Assembly: GCA_037043015.1 (NCBI GenBank)
Contig: CM073327.1
Location: forward strand, 12,568,727-12,632,726
DNA: 64,000 nucleotides
DNA from: Bryum argenteum
Lineage: Eukaryota; Streptophyta; Bryopsida; Bryales; Bryaceae
Reading direction: 5' to 3'
Of this stretch, positions 11,068 to 22,586 are shown in pieces. Positions within the stretch are counted from its first letter, which is position 1, and each line of letters begins with the position of its first letter. The position numbers were made by a program, and so were the translations under genes. The notes under the pieces were generated by a model. That model did no database searches. It saw only the letters and a list, made by a program, of their open reading frames with translations, and was not told the DNA's origin.

Positions 11068-11930
11068 ACTCCCTATATCAATATAAGGTACAATATATAG
11101 AATTTACATACTATAATAAGAGATTCTCCCGAGAAACTATTAAAAGAAAGATAGAAAAATACCAATCCCTCATCAACAATATTGTCAAAAAGGTTGAATA
11201 TTTGAGCCACGAATAGTGATTACAACAGTGCCAGAGCATGTACATAATCCTTTCTATAAAAATCCTTGAAAACCAAAACTATTATACCAAATAACTTATC
11301 TAAAAATACATCTAGAGAAATGAATATAATTGTTATACACCGTGCCATGGTTTTTGGAATTTTCTACTCCACTAGCCCACTAGCTTGATGGCACAAGATG
11401 ATAGTTACGATGCTAAAACAATATCAACAAGAATTGAACCCAAACCACCGCTACAACACAAGCATGTTTTTACCAAACAACCCACTAGTATCAACAATGT
11501 GACGAACAAACGAAACCAACCTTCTAGTTTTATACAATGAAAACACACCTCCAAACAATTACTTTACAGTAAATTGATTATCAATTTTTGTTAAATAGTG
11601 TCCACCTTGAGAGGAGATAACCCCTAAAGTCGACTAAGGCCATATTCCAGGTGTTTGGGGTTTGGTCAGCCTCTCACTTACTGTGACCTACTATTTTTAG
11701 TTGGCATGAAGTTGAAACTTGCCTAATTCAAAATTGCCCAAACTGCTCAAAATCTACTCAGAATGAAGCAAATCGCAGAAACTTCAAAAACTCGCAAAAA
11801 TTGAGATTTTACTTATTTTCAAGTTCTGTATACATATAAATAAGGTTTCAAGGCATAATCTCACCGTTCAGATTTCCAACTTAATATTTTTTCACATGCC
11901 ATTTTGCTTGTCGACGACCAGCCTTTGTAG
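11068..11930 (+). repeat. Repeat X, copy X1 (left end of block A)
   Basis: It starts at CTCCCTATATCAAT and ends at GACCAGCCTTTGTAG. The same sequence recurs at 19965-21708 (X2), 28123-28689 (X3, 5' truncated) and 34428-35367 (X4). X1 lacks a stretch of about 100 bp present in X3 after ATGAAGTTGAAACTT, and lacks two longer segments present in X2. There is no coding frame and no TG...CA ends, so it is not a plain LTR. It flanks the gene pair in both blocks in direct orientation. Confidence 0.75.
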
Positions 11931-12047
11931 CGAGTGGTTTATGGAGATGCATGTAGTTTCGTTGTTGTCTACCTTATCAGCATCATTTGAAAGGGAATTG
12001 TGAGTGTGCAAGTGTTGAGATCTTTGAAGCAGTTGTATTGGCCATGG

Positions 12048-13025
12048 CGAGAGAATGGAACCATTGGAGAAGGCAACGGATTCCTACAAGCCGCCACAGC
12101 TTCCTCCAGTGCCTTCGACAGTCTGTTCCACGCTCCGCATAGTAGTGGATAAGCTTCTATACATTCATCACTTTTATTAGATTCGCTTATTGCAAGGTTG
12201 GATTCCACATTGCAGCATTCAGAGTGTGTTGTGTTGGGAATAGTGGAGCAGAGCTTGGTAAAGCACGATCAGCTCAACTAGTGGAGCAGAGCTTGGTAAA
12301 GCACGATCAGCTCAACTGAGATTGCAGCGTGGCATTTTGACGTCGACCAACTATGGAGATCTTCGACGAGCTCTGGCTGGTACAAATCAAATCAAGCAAC
12401 ATGTTTTTAATGCTTCAAGCTACTCATACGAATGATTTCAACATAAAAGTGGCGATCGATGCTGATTACATGATATCACTTATGCTTGCAGCTTCGGAGA
12501 GGCTAGTGCTGCTAGGAATTGACGATCAAGAGCTGAGAGATTACGGCATGCTTCACTTTCACGTTGGGCTATATGGACGATCGTTCGAGTATCTCAATGC
12601 CTACTCTACGTCCCTGGTAACTGCGCTCTCCCTTTCGTACGTGTTATACAATAGTTTACGCTTTACTGTTGTTGCTTATCCATTGAAACATGGGCAATAG
12701 CATCTGGAAGTTGGTGATGATAACATAACAACTCATTCTCAGAATAAATCTGTACAAAGTGAGGTCTCAGAAATCTTATGTGTGAAAGAAGGGCTTTGCC
12801 AGGAAGTCTTGCTTACGAAGGCTCATGGAAATAGTATGTGGTCGTTACTTGTGCATGCGAATGCTGGTGTTGCCGAATGCATTGAGTCCTCTGAGAACGA
12901 AGGAAGACGATGCATTAGAGCGATTGCTAAGACGCTAACGTTTGATTCTTGCAGAATAAGCCTGGCTTGAAACATCGGGTACATCTCCCTTCAACTCGTT
13001 TGAGCTGCCACCCGATCCGTGGTAG
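12048..13025 (+). pseudogene. SirB1/TPR-like gene remnant, copy A
   Basis: An open exon (12353-12618) ends at a donor (TCCCTG^GTAACT) and encodes ASERLVLLGIDDQELRDYGM followed by FHVGLYGRSFEYLNAYSTSL. This resembles the TPR-like helical repeat of SirB1-family proteins (transglutaminase-like, found in plants beside YccV/UVR domains). A second conserved stretch near 12905-13025 reads EDDALERLLRR, RLILAE, AW and SFELPPDPW before a stop, like the family C-terminus, but has in-frame stops after RR and after AE. The N-terminal transglutaminase-like part is missing. The paralogue at 28794-29776 is broken too. The family assignment is tentative. Confidence 0.5.
12242..12317 (+). repeat. 38-bp tandem duplication
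   Basis: AGTGGAGCAGAGCTTGGTAA and the next 18 bases occur twice without a gap (12242-12279 and 12280-12317), identical by eye. Block B has a single copy at the equivalent place, so this is a recent event in copy A. Confidence 0.9.
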
Positions 13026-13593
13026 CCATCACTTTTAATTAGGAAGCGACCATTTCTAGTAAATTTAACAACTGAAAACAGAGTCGAGATTTGAGCAGTC
13101 ATTTGCAACGGAGTCCAAGTTCCACACAATGCTCACAATATCTGTTTCATTCATAAGTGGCCTCTTATGGGTTTGAATGCTTGTGATTTTCTTTGTTCAA
13201 GTTTCTTGTAGCGAACACTATCAGAGTGGTGTTTGTTTGAAGAGACTGATGACTTTAGTAGATCTAAAAATGTAAAACCACGTGAATGAAAATTTAGGTT
13301 TGGAGGACATGAAACTAGTATGGGATTTTTGTACTAAATGTCATGGAGATTTAGTTTGGAGTCAGTTAAGTTTGTTATTTTGCGTCACATTCGAGATGGG
13401 AAGTGCTTTAGAAGCTTTCGTAGCTCAGTTGTTTCATTCGCATCACACAATTGTACACTACATACCTACACCCTATGTTTATTTATAAACTTGGAGAAGT
13501 GAAAAGTGGTTGACGTACGAAGGAAGGATGGTCCATACTATCCAATAAATATAAAAAGACGAACGAAGGAAAGATATCCACACTATCCATTAA
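13026..13593. other. Block A spacer shared with block B
   Basis: Non-coding sequence that aligns with 29777-30400 in block B. B carries an extra 54-bp tandem repeat here (29911-30018). No gene of its own. Confidence 0.6.
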
Positions 13594-14758
13594 CCCCAAA
13601 AAATCCAGAGGTTTCCTCGACCTCCAGAACCAAAAACTGCCATTTTTCACCTTCGTTGGGAAATGGGGAATGGAGAAACTTTTTTTCCGGTTTTAGACTT
13701 TGAACAGTGGGTATGGTTCTGATATGGGTACCACTAAGACGCGTCTCATTATGTGTGACCTATGTGTAATTCATAATATACGTGCCAGAAATTCCATTTT
13801 TTAACTACATGTATACAACTATAGCCATATCACCTATAATACCATATGGTAAGAATAATTTTTCGATAAATTTTTTAATCAAAAAAGTAATTTAAAAAAA
13901 ATCACACTATTTTGGAGGGGGTACCCATATCAGAACCGTACCCCAGTAAGATCTTGTACACCTAACTTGTATACAAAGGACTAGTCAAAATTTCAACCGT
14001 TGGATGTTTGTCATTTGTGAGATCATAACAATCAAAGTTTGACCAACACTTTTTTTTGCCGCTGCGTGAGAGGCATTGTCTAAATGGTGCCAAGGGCAAC
14101 TTGATGATTGTTATTCCAAATATTTTTCCCTCATTTTTTTCATGTAGGTAATCAAGTTGGGTATGCTCATGCAAAATTTTAGAGACCAATTCCACTTTTT
14201 GACCTTAATGTAAAATATTTTATGAAAGAAGGTCTAAAAACAACCATATAGTAAAACAAGCACCACGTATGATATATTTAGTTTGAGAAAAATCTCGACG
14301 GTGAGAAGGTGCATTTATGATAATGTGAATTTTGAAAAAAAAAATCTTGGAAAAATCCAAAATCTCGAATTTTGGCAATTTTTGAAAGAAAAAATTGTAA
14401 AATTACTAGAAATTGGGAAGATTGTTTTTGAAAGTTTTGGAGGCTGCCCTTGTAAAATTGGTAAACTTTTTGACTTTGGATACTTTGGAATTTGAATAGT
14501 AATTTGGTAATGAACATATTTCCAGAAAAAAATACTTTAAAAAAAAAAAATTTTAAGGTGCCTGTTTTGGACTTGAAACCTAAAATTTCTAGGTGAAGGT
14601 TATAAAATTAAAATTTGACTTTGAAAATTTTACCACAGACGCATTACTATTTGGGGAGCACCCAATAAAAATCTTAGGCAAAAATATCAATTTGAATGCT
14701 TGAAATGAGCTGCCCGAAATCTCAAAAAACCGAATTGGTTTTCCTGGATTTTTAGGGG
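13594..14758. mobile_element. Non-autonomous DNA transposon with TTAA target duplication
   Basis: The element begins CCCCAAAAAATCCAG and ends with CTGGATTTTTAGGGG, an imperfect terminal inverted repeat, and is flanked by TTAA at 13590-13593 and 14759-14762. Block B shows the uninterrupted site once (CCATTAACTATAAAA, TTAA at 30400-30403), so this is a clean insertion after the duplication. The 1165-bp interior has no transposase frame. TTAA duplication with C-rich ends is the habit of piggyBac-like elements, but the family cannot be proved from ends alone. Positions 14405-14690 match, inverted, part of repeat X2. Confidence 0.75.
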
Positions 14759-14762
14759 TTAA

Positions 14763-15347
14763 CTATAAAAAGAGTGTGTGGGCCTTGAAGCGCTAAGAGT
14801 CCGGAATCCTTATCACAAGACTACAATACAGACTAAAGAAGACAAATAATCAAAGGATCAACTCAAGTAGTTAAAAAAGAACCCTGTACACTCATTTCAA
14901 ACATCCTTGCTAGACTTAACATTGAGGTTGAAACAAAGAATAGTAAATTGTGGATTAAGTAATCCTAATTGTGTGTACTTTTCCTAGTAATTACTTTGTC
15001 TAATTAGATTGAAAGTGTCGTAAAATTCACTATATCTTGAGAGCAATTTACAATGTCCAAATCAATTTTCAAGTGAACACGGCTATTTCAAAGTTCATAG
15101 AAGTTGTAAGGTAGGAGGCTCAAAATCTAAACAACACCCCAAAAACCGCTCCTGGGCCAATTCAATCAAGTATTTATAATGAAAGTTCTTTATGAATTCA
15201 AGGTGTACATTTTAGGTTGAGCGGTTTTCGAGACACCTTCAAGTTTCACTTTTGAAATTTTTATTGTAATTTTTATTGAAAATTAGTGATTCTACTTGGT
15301 CCAATCACTTAAATATGTTGCCCATGTACTGAAACTATTGAAACTAA
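14763..15347. other. Block A spacer shared with block B
   Basis: Aligns with 30404-31000 in block B. Non-coding; no further feature seen. Confidence 0.6.
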
Positions 15348-15834
15348 GGGCCGCTTCACACTATGGCCGAAGGTTGAGAGGCCGTCGATTTCAACCAATG
15401 AAATTGCAGGAAACCATAGTTTTGGCCTCTCGAGCGTTCACACTACAAGCAAAAGTCCACCGGCCGTCGCTCTCCAAATGGCTTATGTAGCAATGCTATT
15501 TGACTAAGGTGACGGCCTCTCAACATTTGTTTGGGTCTTGCATTTTGCAAGACTCAAACTATGGTCGAGAGGCCGTCACATTTTATTCATAAAAAATTCA
15601 AAAACTGACAAGATCTTGCCCTTTAGATCAACAGGATGCCTTGAACAAGGAATAAAGTGATATGGGTTTGGACTTTGGGCTTGGCCTTTGGAGGCTTCAC
15701 ACTATGCCCCACCAATGGCTCCAATTACACTATTTCATTGGCTATTTTCAGTGAATTTCTTTGGACTCTCAACAAAGTTTGGACTCTCAATCCCACGGCC
15801 TCTCGGCTTGGACGGCCATAGTGTGAAGTGGCCC
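15348..15834. mobile_element. PIF/Harbinger-type MITE, copy 1
   Basis: A 487-bp element starts GGGCCGCTTCACACTATGG and ends with CCATAGTGTGAAGTGGCCC, long terminal inverted repeats of the GGGCC type known from Harbinger/Tourist elements. It is flanked by TAA (15345-15347 and 15835-15837). Block B has the empty site with one TAA (GAAACTAATACAGTTGG near 30999), so ends and target duplication are defined by comparison. No transposase. A longer relative sits at 36106-38041. Confidence 0.85.
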
Positions 15835-15942
15835 TAATATAGTTGGCCACTTGCCACTTACTATAGAAGTCGTGGGCGCACTGTTCATGCGGAGATGCTG
15901 GACTTGGCCATGGCCAGTAACGTTGACTAGGCGAGGGTGGAT

Positions 15943-18822
15943 ATGGTCTTTTGGGAGAGCCTCGCACGAAACGATTCCACTTCATTTCTCTGCAACATCG
16001 ATGAGCATCTCCTAGTCTGCGAGCACATCCGTCTCTTGGTACTCAACTCACTCGATCAGGCCGTGCGGGATAGCTGCGCGAGTTGGAGCGGGTTCTTTGC
16101 GGCCGAGGGTTCCGTGGAGGGGCTCATTTTCTGGTCAACTGAGTTTGAGGCTCTGTTTGTTTGGACATCATCTTTATTAGCAAGGTATGTGCCTAGTGAA
16201 CCGTTATCCCGCCTGCAAGCGATTTGGATTGAACCCTAGCACGTTGTCGGCGAGTGCTCGGTTTATTGAATAACATTCTTCGTTCGTGATGTGTAGAGTA
16301 TCTGTGAGCTTCTTATGTTGTCTGTAGGTTATTTTCAATCGGATCGATCATTTAAGATTTGTACTAAGAGCCTGAAGAATATGGACTAACATGGATGGCG
16401 GGACTTGATCATGGATGATCCGAACTTGGAGAAGTTTTGATTGGTTGGAATCGTACAATGGTCCACGGGCACTGACGTTGAAATTCACTTATGAGCAGTA
16501 ATCAACACGAGCAGGAATCGACTTTGGAGTAGGGTCAGACAGCTTGCGAGTATTAACCGAGCTTGAAGTGGTTGTGGAGATCGTAATTCCAATTGTGAAC
16601 TGAAGCGGAAGTCGAGCAGTGCTGCGGCGATGGACAACTGCTTGTGCAACACAAGGCAAAAGTTAGAATTGACCGAGGAATCTAACCGACAAGAGTTAGA
16701 AGTGACCGAGGAATCTAACCCGCCGCATCGGCTACTACTTATCACGATGAGCACGTAAGGAGATGTGAAGTAGGTCTTTGTTTGGCTATGTGTCATGGTT
16801 TGAGGTTCAGGCGTGTGATATTAATGCATCAATCTTCTCTTGTTTGCATTTCAAGGGATGCTATCATTGCGAAAGTTGAGGAGGATTGGACTTGTCCTCA
16901 TCTTGGAAGTTGTTCTTCTCCACGAAAGGCATTGCGGTTATCATCATGCGTGTTTTATTCTCTACACATTCAAGACTTGTTTGAAGGCAAGAAATCCAAG
17001 TTGGAGAGCACGCAAGCACATTGGACTCAAGTAACTGATAAGATTGATGTTGAGATGGTGATGGTTGGAGAAGAGAACCGCAGGTACTTTGATGAGGTGT
17101 TGATGAAGGATGCAAGATGGGGTGGGTTCTTTTCAAAGTTCGAGGATTTGATTGTAAAAGAGAAAATAGGCAAGGGTGGCCAAGCAGAGATCTTTGAAGC
17201 TACAATAGAACATGGAGATTACAAAGAAGAGAGGCTTGTGGCGAAGGTATTCAAGATGGACATACCTTTAAGAGACCTCAAGCAACAATGGCCCTATGAA
17301 CACTTATGTGGAGACAGTGACAAATATTTCACATTTCAAATCCTTTCGTTTGGAATCCTTGCACGATGGTATATGGAGGATCATTCATAAGGGAGGGTAT
17401 TCACAAGAACAAATTTACATTTGTGATGGAGAGAAGTGTGTGTGATTTGCGAGCCCTCATTGAAGAACGCATGTTGATGTTGAAGTACTCAAATCGCCAT
17501 GGGCCACCTTTCGGTGACATCCAAGTTGTTTGTACCATTGTTAGCGGGGTTACGTGTATGGAGATGCCTGAGGTACGAGGACGGAAGTGAGGACAAGAGA
17601 ATGTGAGTGAGAGAACCGCGGTTCGTGGGTTAGGCCACGGTTATCCCCGGAGATTAGGGTAAAGTAGGATAACCGTTAACTTGTGTTCGTAATCACAAAG
17701 TGATTAGCTCGGCCGTGGGTAGGTCAACTCGGGAGGCCGGGGGGTACGTCCAAAGAGCTTGAGTCCTAGGGTTACAATCCCCGGCGTTGCTCTCTCCTTC
17801 TGCTTCCACGGCCAAGATGTTGCTCCGCGGACTAGTTGACCCGCAGTGCGACGGGGAGTACGTTGACAGCTCTCGCAACCACGAAGTGTTCTGCAGATTG
17901 AAAGACGATTGCTTTGGCTCAGAAATTCCACGGTGCTGCGCCTTACACAAGGGTTAGAGTATTCAGAGTGAGGGGGGAGGGTTTAGCGATAGACAAAGTA
18001 GAGTAGAGGAAAACGAAGTCCGTGTTTCCATTGAATAAGTGAAATGCCAAGTGGCTACAGAAGTTTGCGACAAGCGCTCATGGACTACTACTGTATTCGT
18101 GCGGTATATGGAAGTGTTTTCCAATGTAATTCTATCCTCTATTCATAATAAAACCTTATGCCCTTTTGCGCTGGCCTTTGTCTTATTTCTCTGCGTCCTC
18201 GGTCTCGATCCTCTTGGTTCATGTGGTTACTGTGTCCTCGGTCTCGAGCCTCGTGGTAGTTGTTAATCTCTGGTCTCCATGTGGCTGCTGTGGTCTTCAG
18301 TAATGGTACCCGCGGTGCTGTGGCGTGTAACAACCATGTTAGTATTAATTGCAGAGGGCATGGCTAAACTACTTGAGCATGGAGTTGTATACAGAGACAT
18401 AAAAGCATCAAATGTGCTTTTAGAGGTAAATGGGGGTGGAAATGTACCTTCAAGTTATCTCATGGACTTTGAGTGTGCATTGGGTGCAATGGGTACTCGG
18501 TTCTGGAGAGCGCCCCAAATCCTCGAAGAAGTGGAAAGGAGAGTGCCTAGCCAGTACGTGGTATTTACAAAGAAGAGTGACATTTATTGTTTCGGGATGT
18601 TGTGCTATGAAGTGATAACAGGTTGCAATCCTTTTGAAAGGCATTCTCAAAATGATTACATCATAGTTCTTAAAGGAGGACGACCTGACCTCAGTTACCA
18701 GGCAACCTCGCTTCCAGTTGAGAAGACTTATACTGAATTGTTGGGAAGGAAATCCTCATCGAAGACCTACAGCAAAAAGAATCGTTCGCTTCCTACGATA
18801 TGCTTGCCGAGAATATACCTAG
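15943..18822 (+). pseudogene. DFEC-type protein kinase, copy A, disrupted
   Basis: An N-terminal exon (ATG 15943 to donor at 16184) reads LCNIDEHLLVCEHIRLLVLN. The kinase domain follows from about 17150: glycine loop IGKGGQAEIFEA, VAK lysine, catalytic YRDIKASNVLLE (Tyr for the usual His), DFE instead of DFG in YLMDFECALGAMGTRFWRAP, and KSDIYCFGMLCYEVITG. The gene is broken at least three ways: a frame change near 17340-17365, a solo LTR at 17539-18332 inside the domain, and a small insertion after PDL near 18692 that shifts the C-lobe frame. DFEC is, as I recall, typical of a large moss kinase family, so that change is probably ancestral, not decay. Copy B is at 31123-33192. Confidence 0.75.
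17539..18332. mobile_element. Solo LTR inside the kinase gene
   Basis: A 794-bp insertion begins TGTTAGCGGGG and ends GTGTAACA, the TG...CA ends with short inverted TGTTA/TAACA termini of plant retrotransposon LTRs. It is flanked by the 5-bp direct repeat ACCAT (17534-17538 and 18333-18337). Block B is uninterrupted here at 32707-32718. A polyadenylation-like AATAAAAC lies at about 18147-18155. No internal gag/pol is present, so it is a solo LTR left by recombination. The family (Copia or Gypsy) is not determinable here. Confidence 0.85.
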
Positions 18823-19248
18823 TCACTTACATTTTTATTTATCAAATCAAATGTACAATTCTTTATTATTGCTCCAATGTTTGAGTAATGTATTGGTTTG
18901 CTTTTCTTGATTGTGTTTTGATGTGCAAGCTTAATCTTGAAGCACAACAAGTATTTATTTCATAGTTTTCACAATGCGAAGAAAGAAGGCCTCTTCTTCT
19001 TCTCCACGTTGCAATTCTAACCACTTGAGCTCATCAATACAAAAAATGCATTATAGGTATTACACAACAGATGTAGAATCCTTCCTATAAATATCTTGCA
19101 CTGCACTTAATATTGTTACAATACTACTTGTACATTCAATTTCTTAAAGCCCAAGCAACCATTGTATTACCATTTTAGATGTTAAGAAGCTATATTGGAC
19201 ACAATAAATCAACTTTCAAATAAAATAAAATTAAAATACATGAATAAT

Positions 19249-19312
<64 letters not shown>

Positions 19313-19964
19313 CTAAAAGTTTGGTGGGTTTGGCAAAGTGAGCTTGGAGTTAAAAACTCACTATTTTGTGAAACTAATAGTGTTCTTTTTAGAGTAATTG
19401 TGGCTTTTACACAATTCAACTTCCAATAGATTCTATCAACAAATTCCATCAAATTTGAACTACTACTTATATACATTAGAATTTCTTCTTGATCTTTGAA
19501 GCTCGAGTCTCTTAGAATCAACACCAAATCAAATAAGAAAGAAAATTATGTGAAGAAATTTAACCACTTTGATAACTTTCAAACACCAAGGTCTTCAATC
19601 ATCTTCTTAAGTGTAACTTCATGGAAGTCACAATGTATTTCAGAACACATCCAAATCCTTCGCTAACCTTGGATATTTTGGGGTTTATTAACGATCCAAA
19701 TCAGTGATTCCTTGCAATGTAGAAAACAATAGTAAATTATTATGGTACATTGCAAGAGCCCAACATGGTTGCAGAAAGTCTCATCATAAAAACTCAAAAT
19801 GTTATATCCTCATGAATGCATGCACATGTGATGATAAACCACCATAGAATACATTACGACTATCACTATTACTATATATGTGCATATAACAAAGATGCCA
19901 ATGTTATACACGACTAGAACTAGACCTACTACGCAAATTAAGACTACCCAACCTACCTATTAGA
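18823..19964. other. Block A spacer with (TA)n microsatellite
   Basis: Aligns with 33193-34427 in block B. Contains an uninterrupted TA run of about 58 bp at 19250-19308. Reading frames across it are microsatellite artefacts. Confidence 0.7.
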
Positions 19965-21557
19965 CCTCCCTATATCAATTTAAGGTATAATTTATAGAAT
20001 TTACATCCTTTAATAGAAGATCCTCACAAGAAACTATTAAGAGAAGGATAGAAAAATACCAATCTCTCATCAACAATACTGTTAGCAAAGGTTAAAGATA
20101 TGGACCACTAGTAGTAATTACAGCAGGTGCCAAAGCATGCACATACATCCATTCTGTAAAAATCCTAAAAACCAAAACTATTATACCAAATAACTCATCT
20201 AAAATACATCTAGGGAAGTAATATAATTGTTATATATTGTGCCATGTTTATAATGGTATGAGAACCACTACCAATAGAGGTGCAATAAAAAAAATACCAA
20301 GTGTAAAAAAAACAAAAAATAAAAATATTCTCCTATTGTCTTTGAAGAATACCAAGATTTTAGACAAGTCTTGATGATATTTAAAGAAACACTTTCCAAA
20401 AGCCTCATGCCGATTGGAAAAAGGAAAATCCAATCTTTTTTGAAAATTTTTGGTGTTTTTCAGAGAAAAAGGGAGTAATCACCTTTATTTACAATATAAA
20501 CTTTGTCACAATATAGAGGCCTAGGTTGTTGGAATTTCATGCTTCACTAGCCTACTAACTCGATAGCAACATATGATTGTAATGATGCTCAAATATTATC
20601 AAGAAGAATTCAACCCAAAGCATCGCTAGAAAACAACCATATCTTTACTAGAGAACTCAGTCATATCAACAATGTGACTGAACAAACAAAACCAACCTTC
20701 TAGTTTTATATAATGAAATACACCTCCAAATATTTACTTTACAATTTATTAATTCTCTATTTTTTGTTATATAGTCTTCACTTTGGAAGGAGTTAACCCC
20801 TAAAGTCGACTAAAGCCAAATTCCAGTTGTTTGGGGTTTGGTCAACCTTTTGACTTACTATTTTTAATTGGCATGAAGTTGAAACCTTTTGCAAGTTGGA
20901 AAGTTCTTCCTAACCTTATCAAAATTTCATTTCACGCTTTGAGATTCCTCATACTTTATAAGATGTTCACTATTAACCTCTAACTTTCCAAGAAGCCCGA
21001 AAGAGGTATTTGCACTTTTGGGCAACCTAAATGAAGTAGTTAAGAGTAATATTTTTGCCTAAGATTTTTACCGGGTGCTCCTTATATTGCAAAGTGTATG
21101 TGGTAAAATTTGCAAAGTCAAATTCCAATTTTAAAACCTTCATGCAAAAAAGTTTAGATTTCAAGTCGAAAAAGGGCAGCTCAAAAAAGTAATTTTTTTG
21201 ATTTTTTTTTTTTTTTTTTTTTGAAATATATTTATTACTAAATCACTACTCAAATTTTAAAGTGATCGAAGTCAAAAATCTTACCAATTTTAGAAGGGCA
21301 GCCTCCAAAAGTTTCAAAACCAATCTTTGCAACGGTTGGAAGTTCTAAAAAAGGAAAAACAGTTTGTTCACTCCCCTGGGAGTGCATAGAAGTAGATGAT
21401 TGCAGTTATGAGGTTTCAAGCTCCCAAAAATCACCAAGGGAAGTTAGGGGTTAAGGTTTGAAAACACTATTTTAAATTTTTCCAGAAGTGCCCAAGCTGC
21501 ATAAAATCTGCCCAAAATGAAGTAAAATGTAGAAACATCAAAAACTCACAAAAACTA

Positions 21558-21597
<40 letters not shown>

Positions 21598-21708
21598 CAA
21601 GTTTTGTATACATGTAAATGACGTTCCAAGGCATTATCTCACTGTTCGGATTCCCAATCCAACATTTTTTCACATGCCATTTTTATTGTCAACAACCAAC
21701 CTTTGTAG
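19965..21708 (+). repeat. Repeat X, copy X2 (right end of block A)
   Basis: The longest copy of X, with the same start (CTCCCTATATCAAT) and end (CTTTGTAG) as X1. It includes about 750 bp (around 20357-21110) absent from X4, and a segment (21045-21340) that is the inverted homologue of 14405-14690 in the TTAA element. Poly-T tracts lie at 21200-21222 and 21560-21597. Non-coding. Confidence 0.7.
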
Positions 21709-22081
21709 TTGAATTTAACATAACTCCATGTGAATACTCAAGCCGTTTCTTTAGGTTTTATAGGTGGCATGAGAGTAAAAAAATTACATGGAAGCGTTTC
21801 CAACTTACCTAGGAACAAGGATGTAAAGAGCTACAAGTCAATTATTCTTTGTACAAGAAATGCTTTATTTGGCCCTCAAAAAACTACTTACCCTTTCAAC
21901 AATAAGATAGAAAAGAAAGTTTTCTTCAACTTTGAGAATTACAATCTCACAATTGGTAAGAAATTTGAATATAATATCAGATAGATATACACATACACAT
22001 ACAAGTTAAGTGCTAGATCTTACCGTTACATTCCTAAACTTTTAGAATTCTTTTGAAAACTTTCACCTTGCACTAATAATT

Positions 22082-22145
22082 TTTTCTGTCCTAGGTTACA
22101 TGTGATGTGGGTTATCTGTTCTGCATCGTTCTCTAGTTTCGGAAA
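22082..22145 (+). repeat. Fragment of the 39-kb leader repeat
   Basis: TTTTTCTGTCCTAGGTTACA and about 40 following bases match 39533-39592 in the leader of the membrane-protein gene at roughly 85-90% by eye. The match begins just past the end of the block A/B homology. Confidence 0.65.
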
Positions 22146-22586
22146 GACTTGATCGTCACAAGATAGTAAATGCATGCACATTGAAGAAGCTGTCACAGCC
22201 GCTTCGGAAGGTGACAATCCGTTGGACCATGCAGTGAGTGTTCCAGGTCCGGCTCTCCTAGGTATTGTCATTTTGCTCTAATCACGAAGCACAAACAAAC
22301 CTGTGCGTGTTTTCGAGATGTTGCTGTTATAATTAGGTTTCTCTTCAACCCTAATCGTCATGTTTAGATGCTGTAGCAATTTATCGAACTCGGACTTTAA
22401 TTCTAAGCGACGAGGAAAATTCTGGCGGTGTTGCGCAGGTGCGAGCTTCTAGTTCTGCAGATAAGAGGCTGAACTGTTGGATTTTTGTTAAATTCAGATC
22501 GTAGGGAATTTTCTAAGTATACAGGCTTGGTCTAATTACAAATTTCGTTTTAGATTTTTTGAGGTAGGCTATTTTTTCAAATAACG
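22146..22586 (+). promoter_or_regulatory. Upstream/5' leader region of the TraB gene
   Basis: Sequence between the block A edge and the TraB ATG. It holds two ACCCTAA-like motifs (AACCCTAATCG at 22348-22358, and none closer). Transcription start and leader introns cannot be set from sequence alone. Confidence 0.35.

Noticed and set aside
11068-19964. X repeats as LTRs of one retrotransposon that captured the gene pair
   Set aside because: X lacks TG...CA ends, a primer site and gag/pol, and no target duplication is visible. Direct-repeat-mediated duplication is sufficient.
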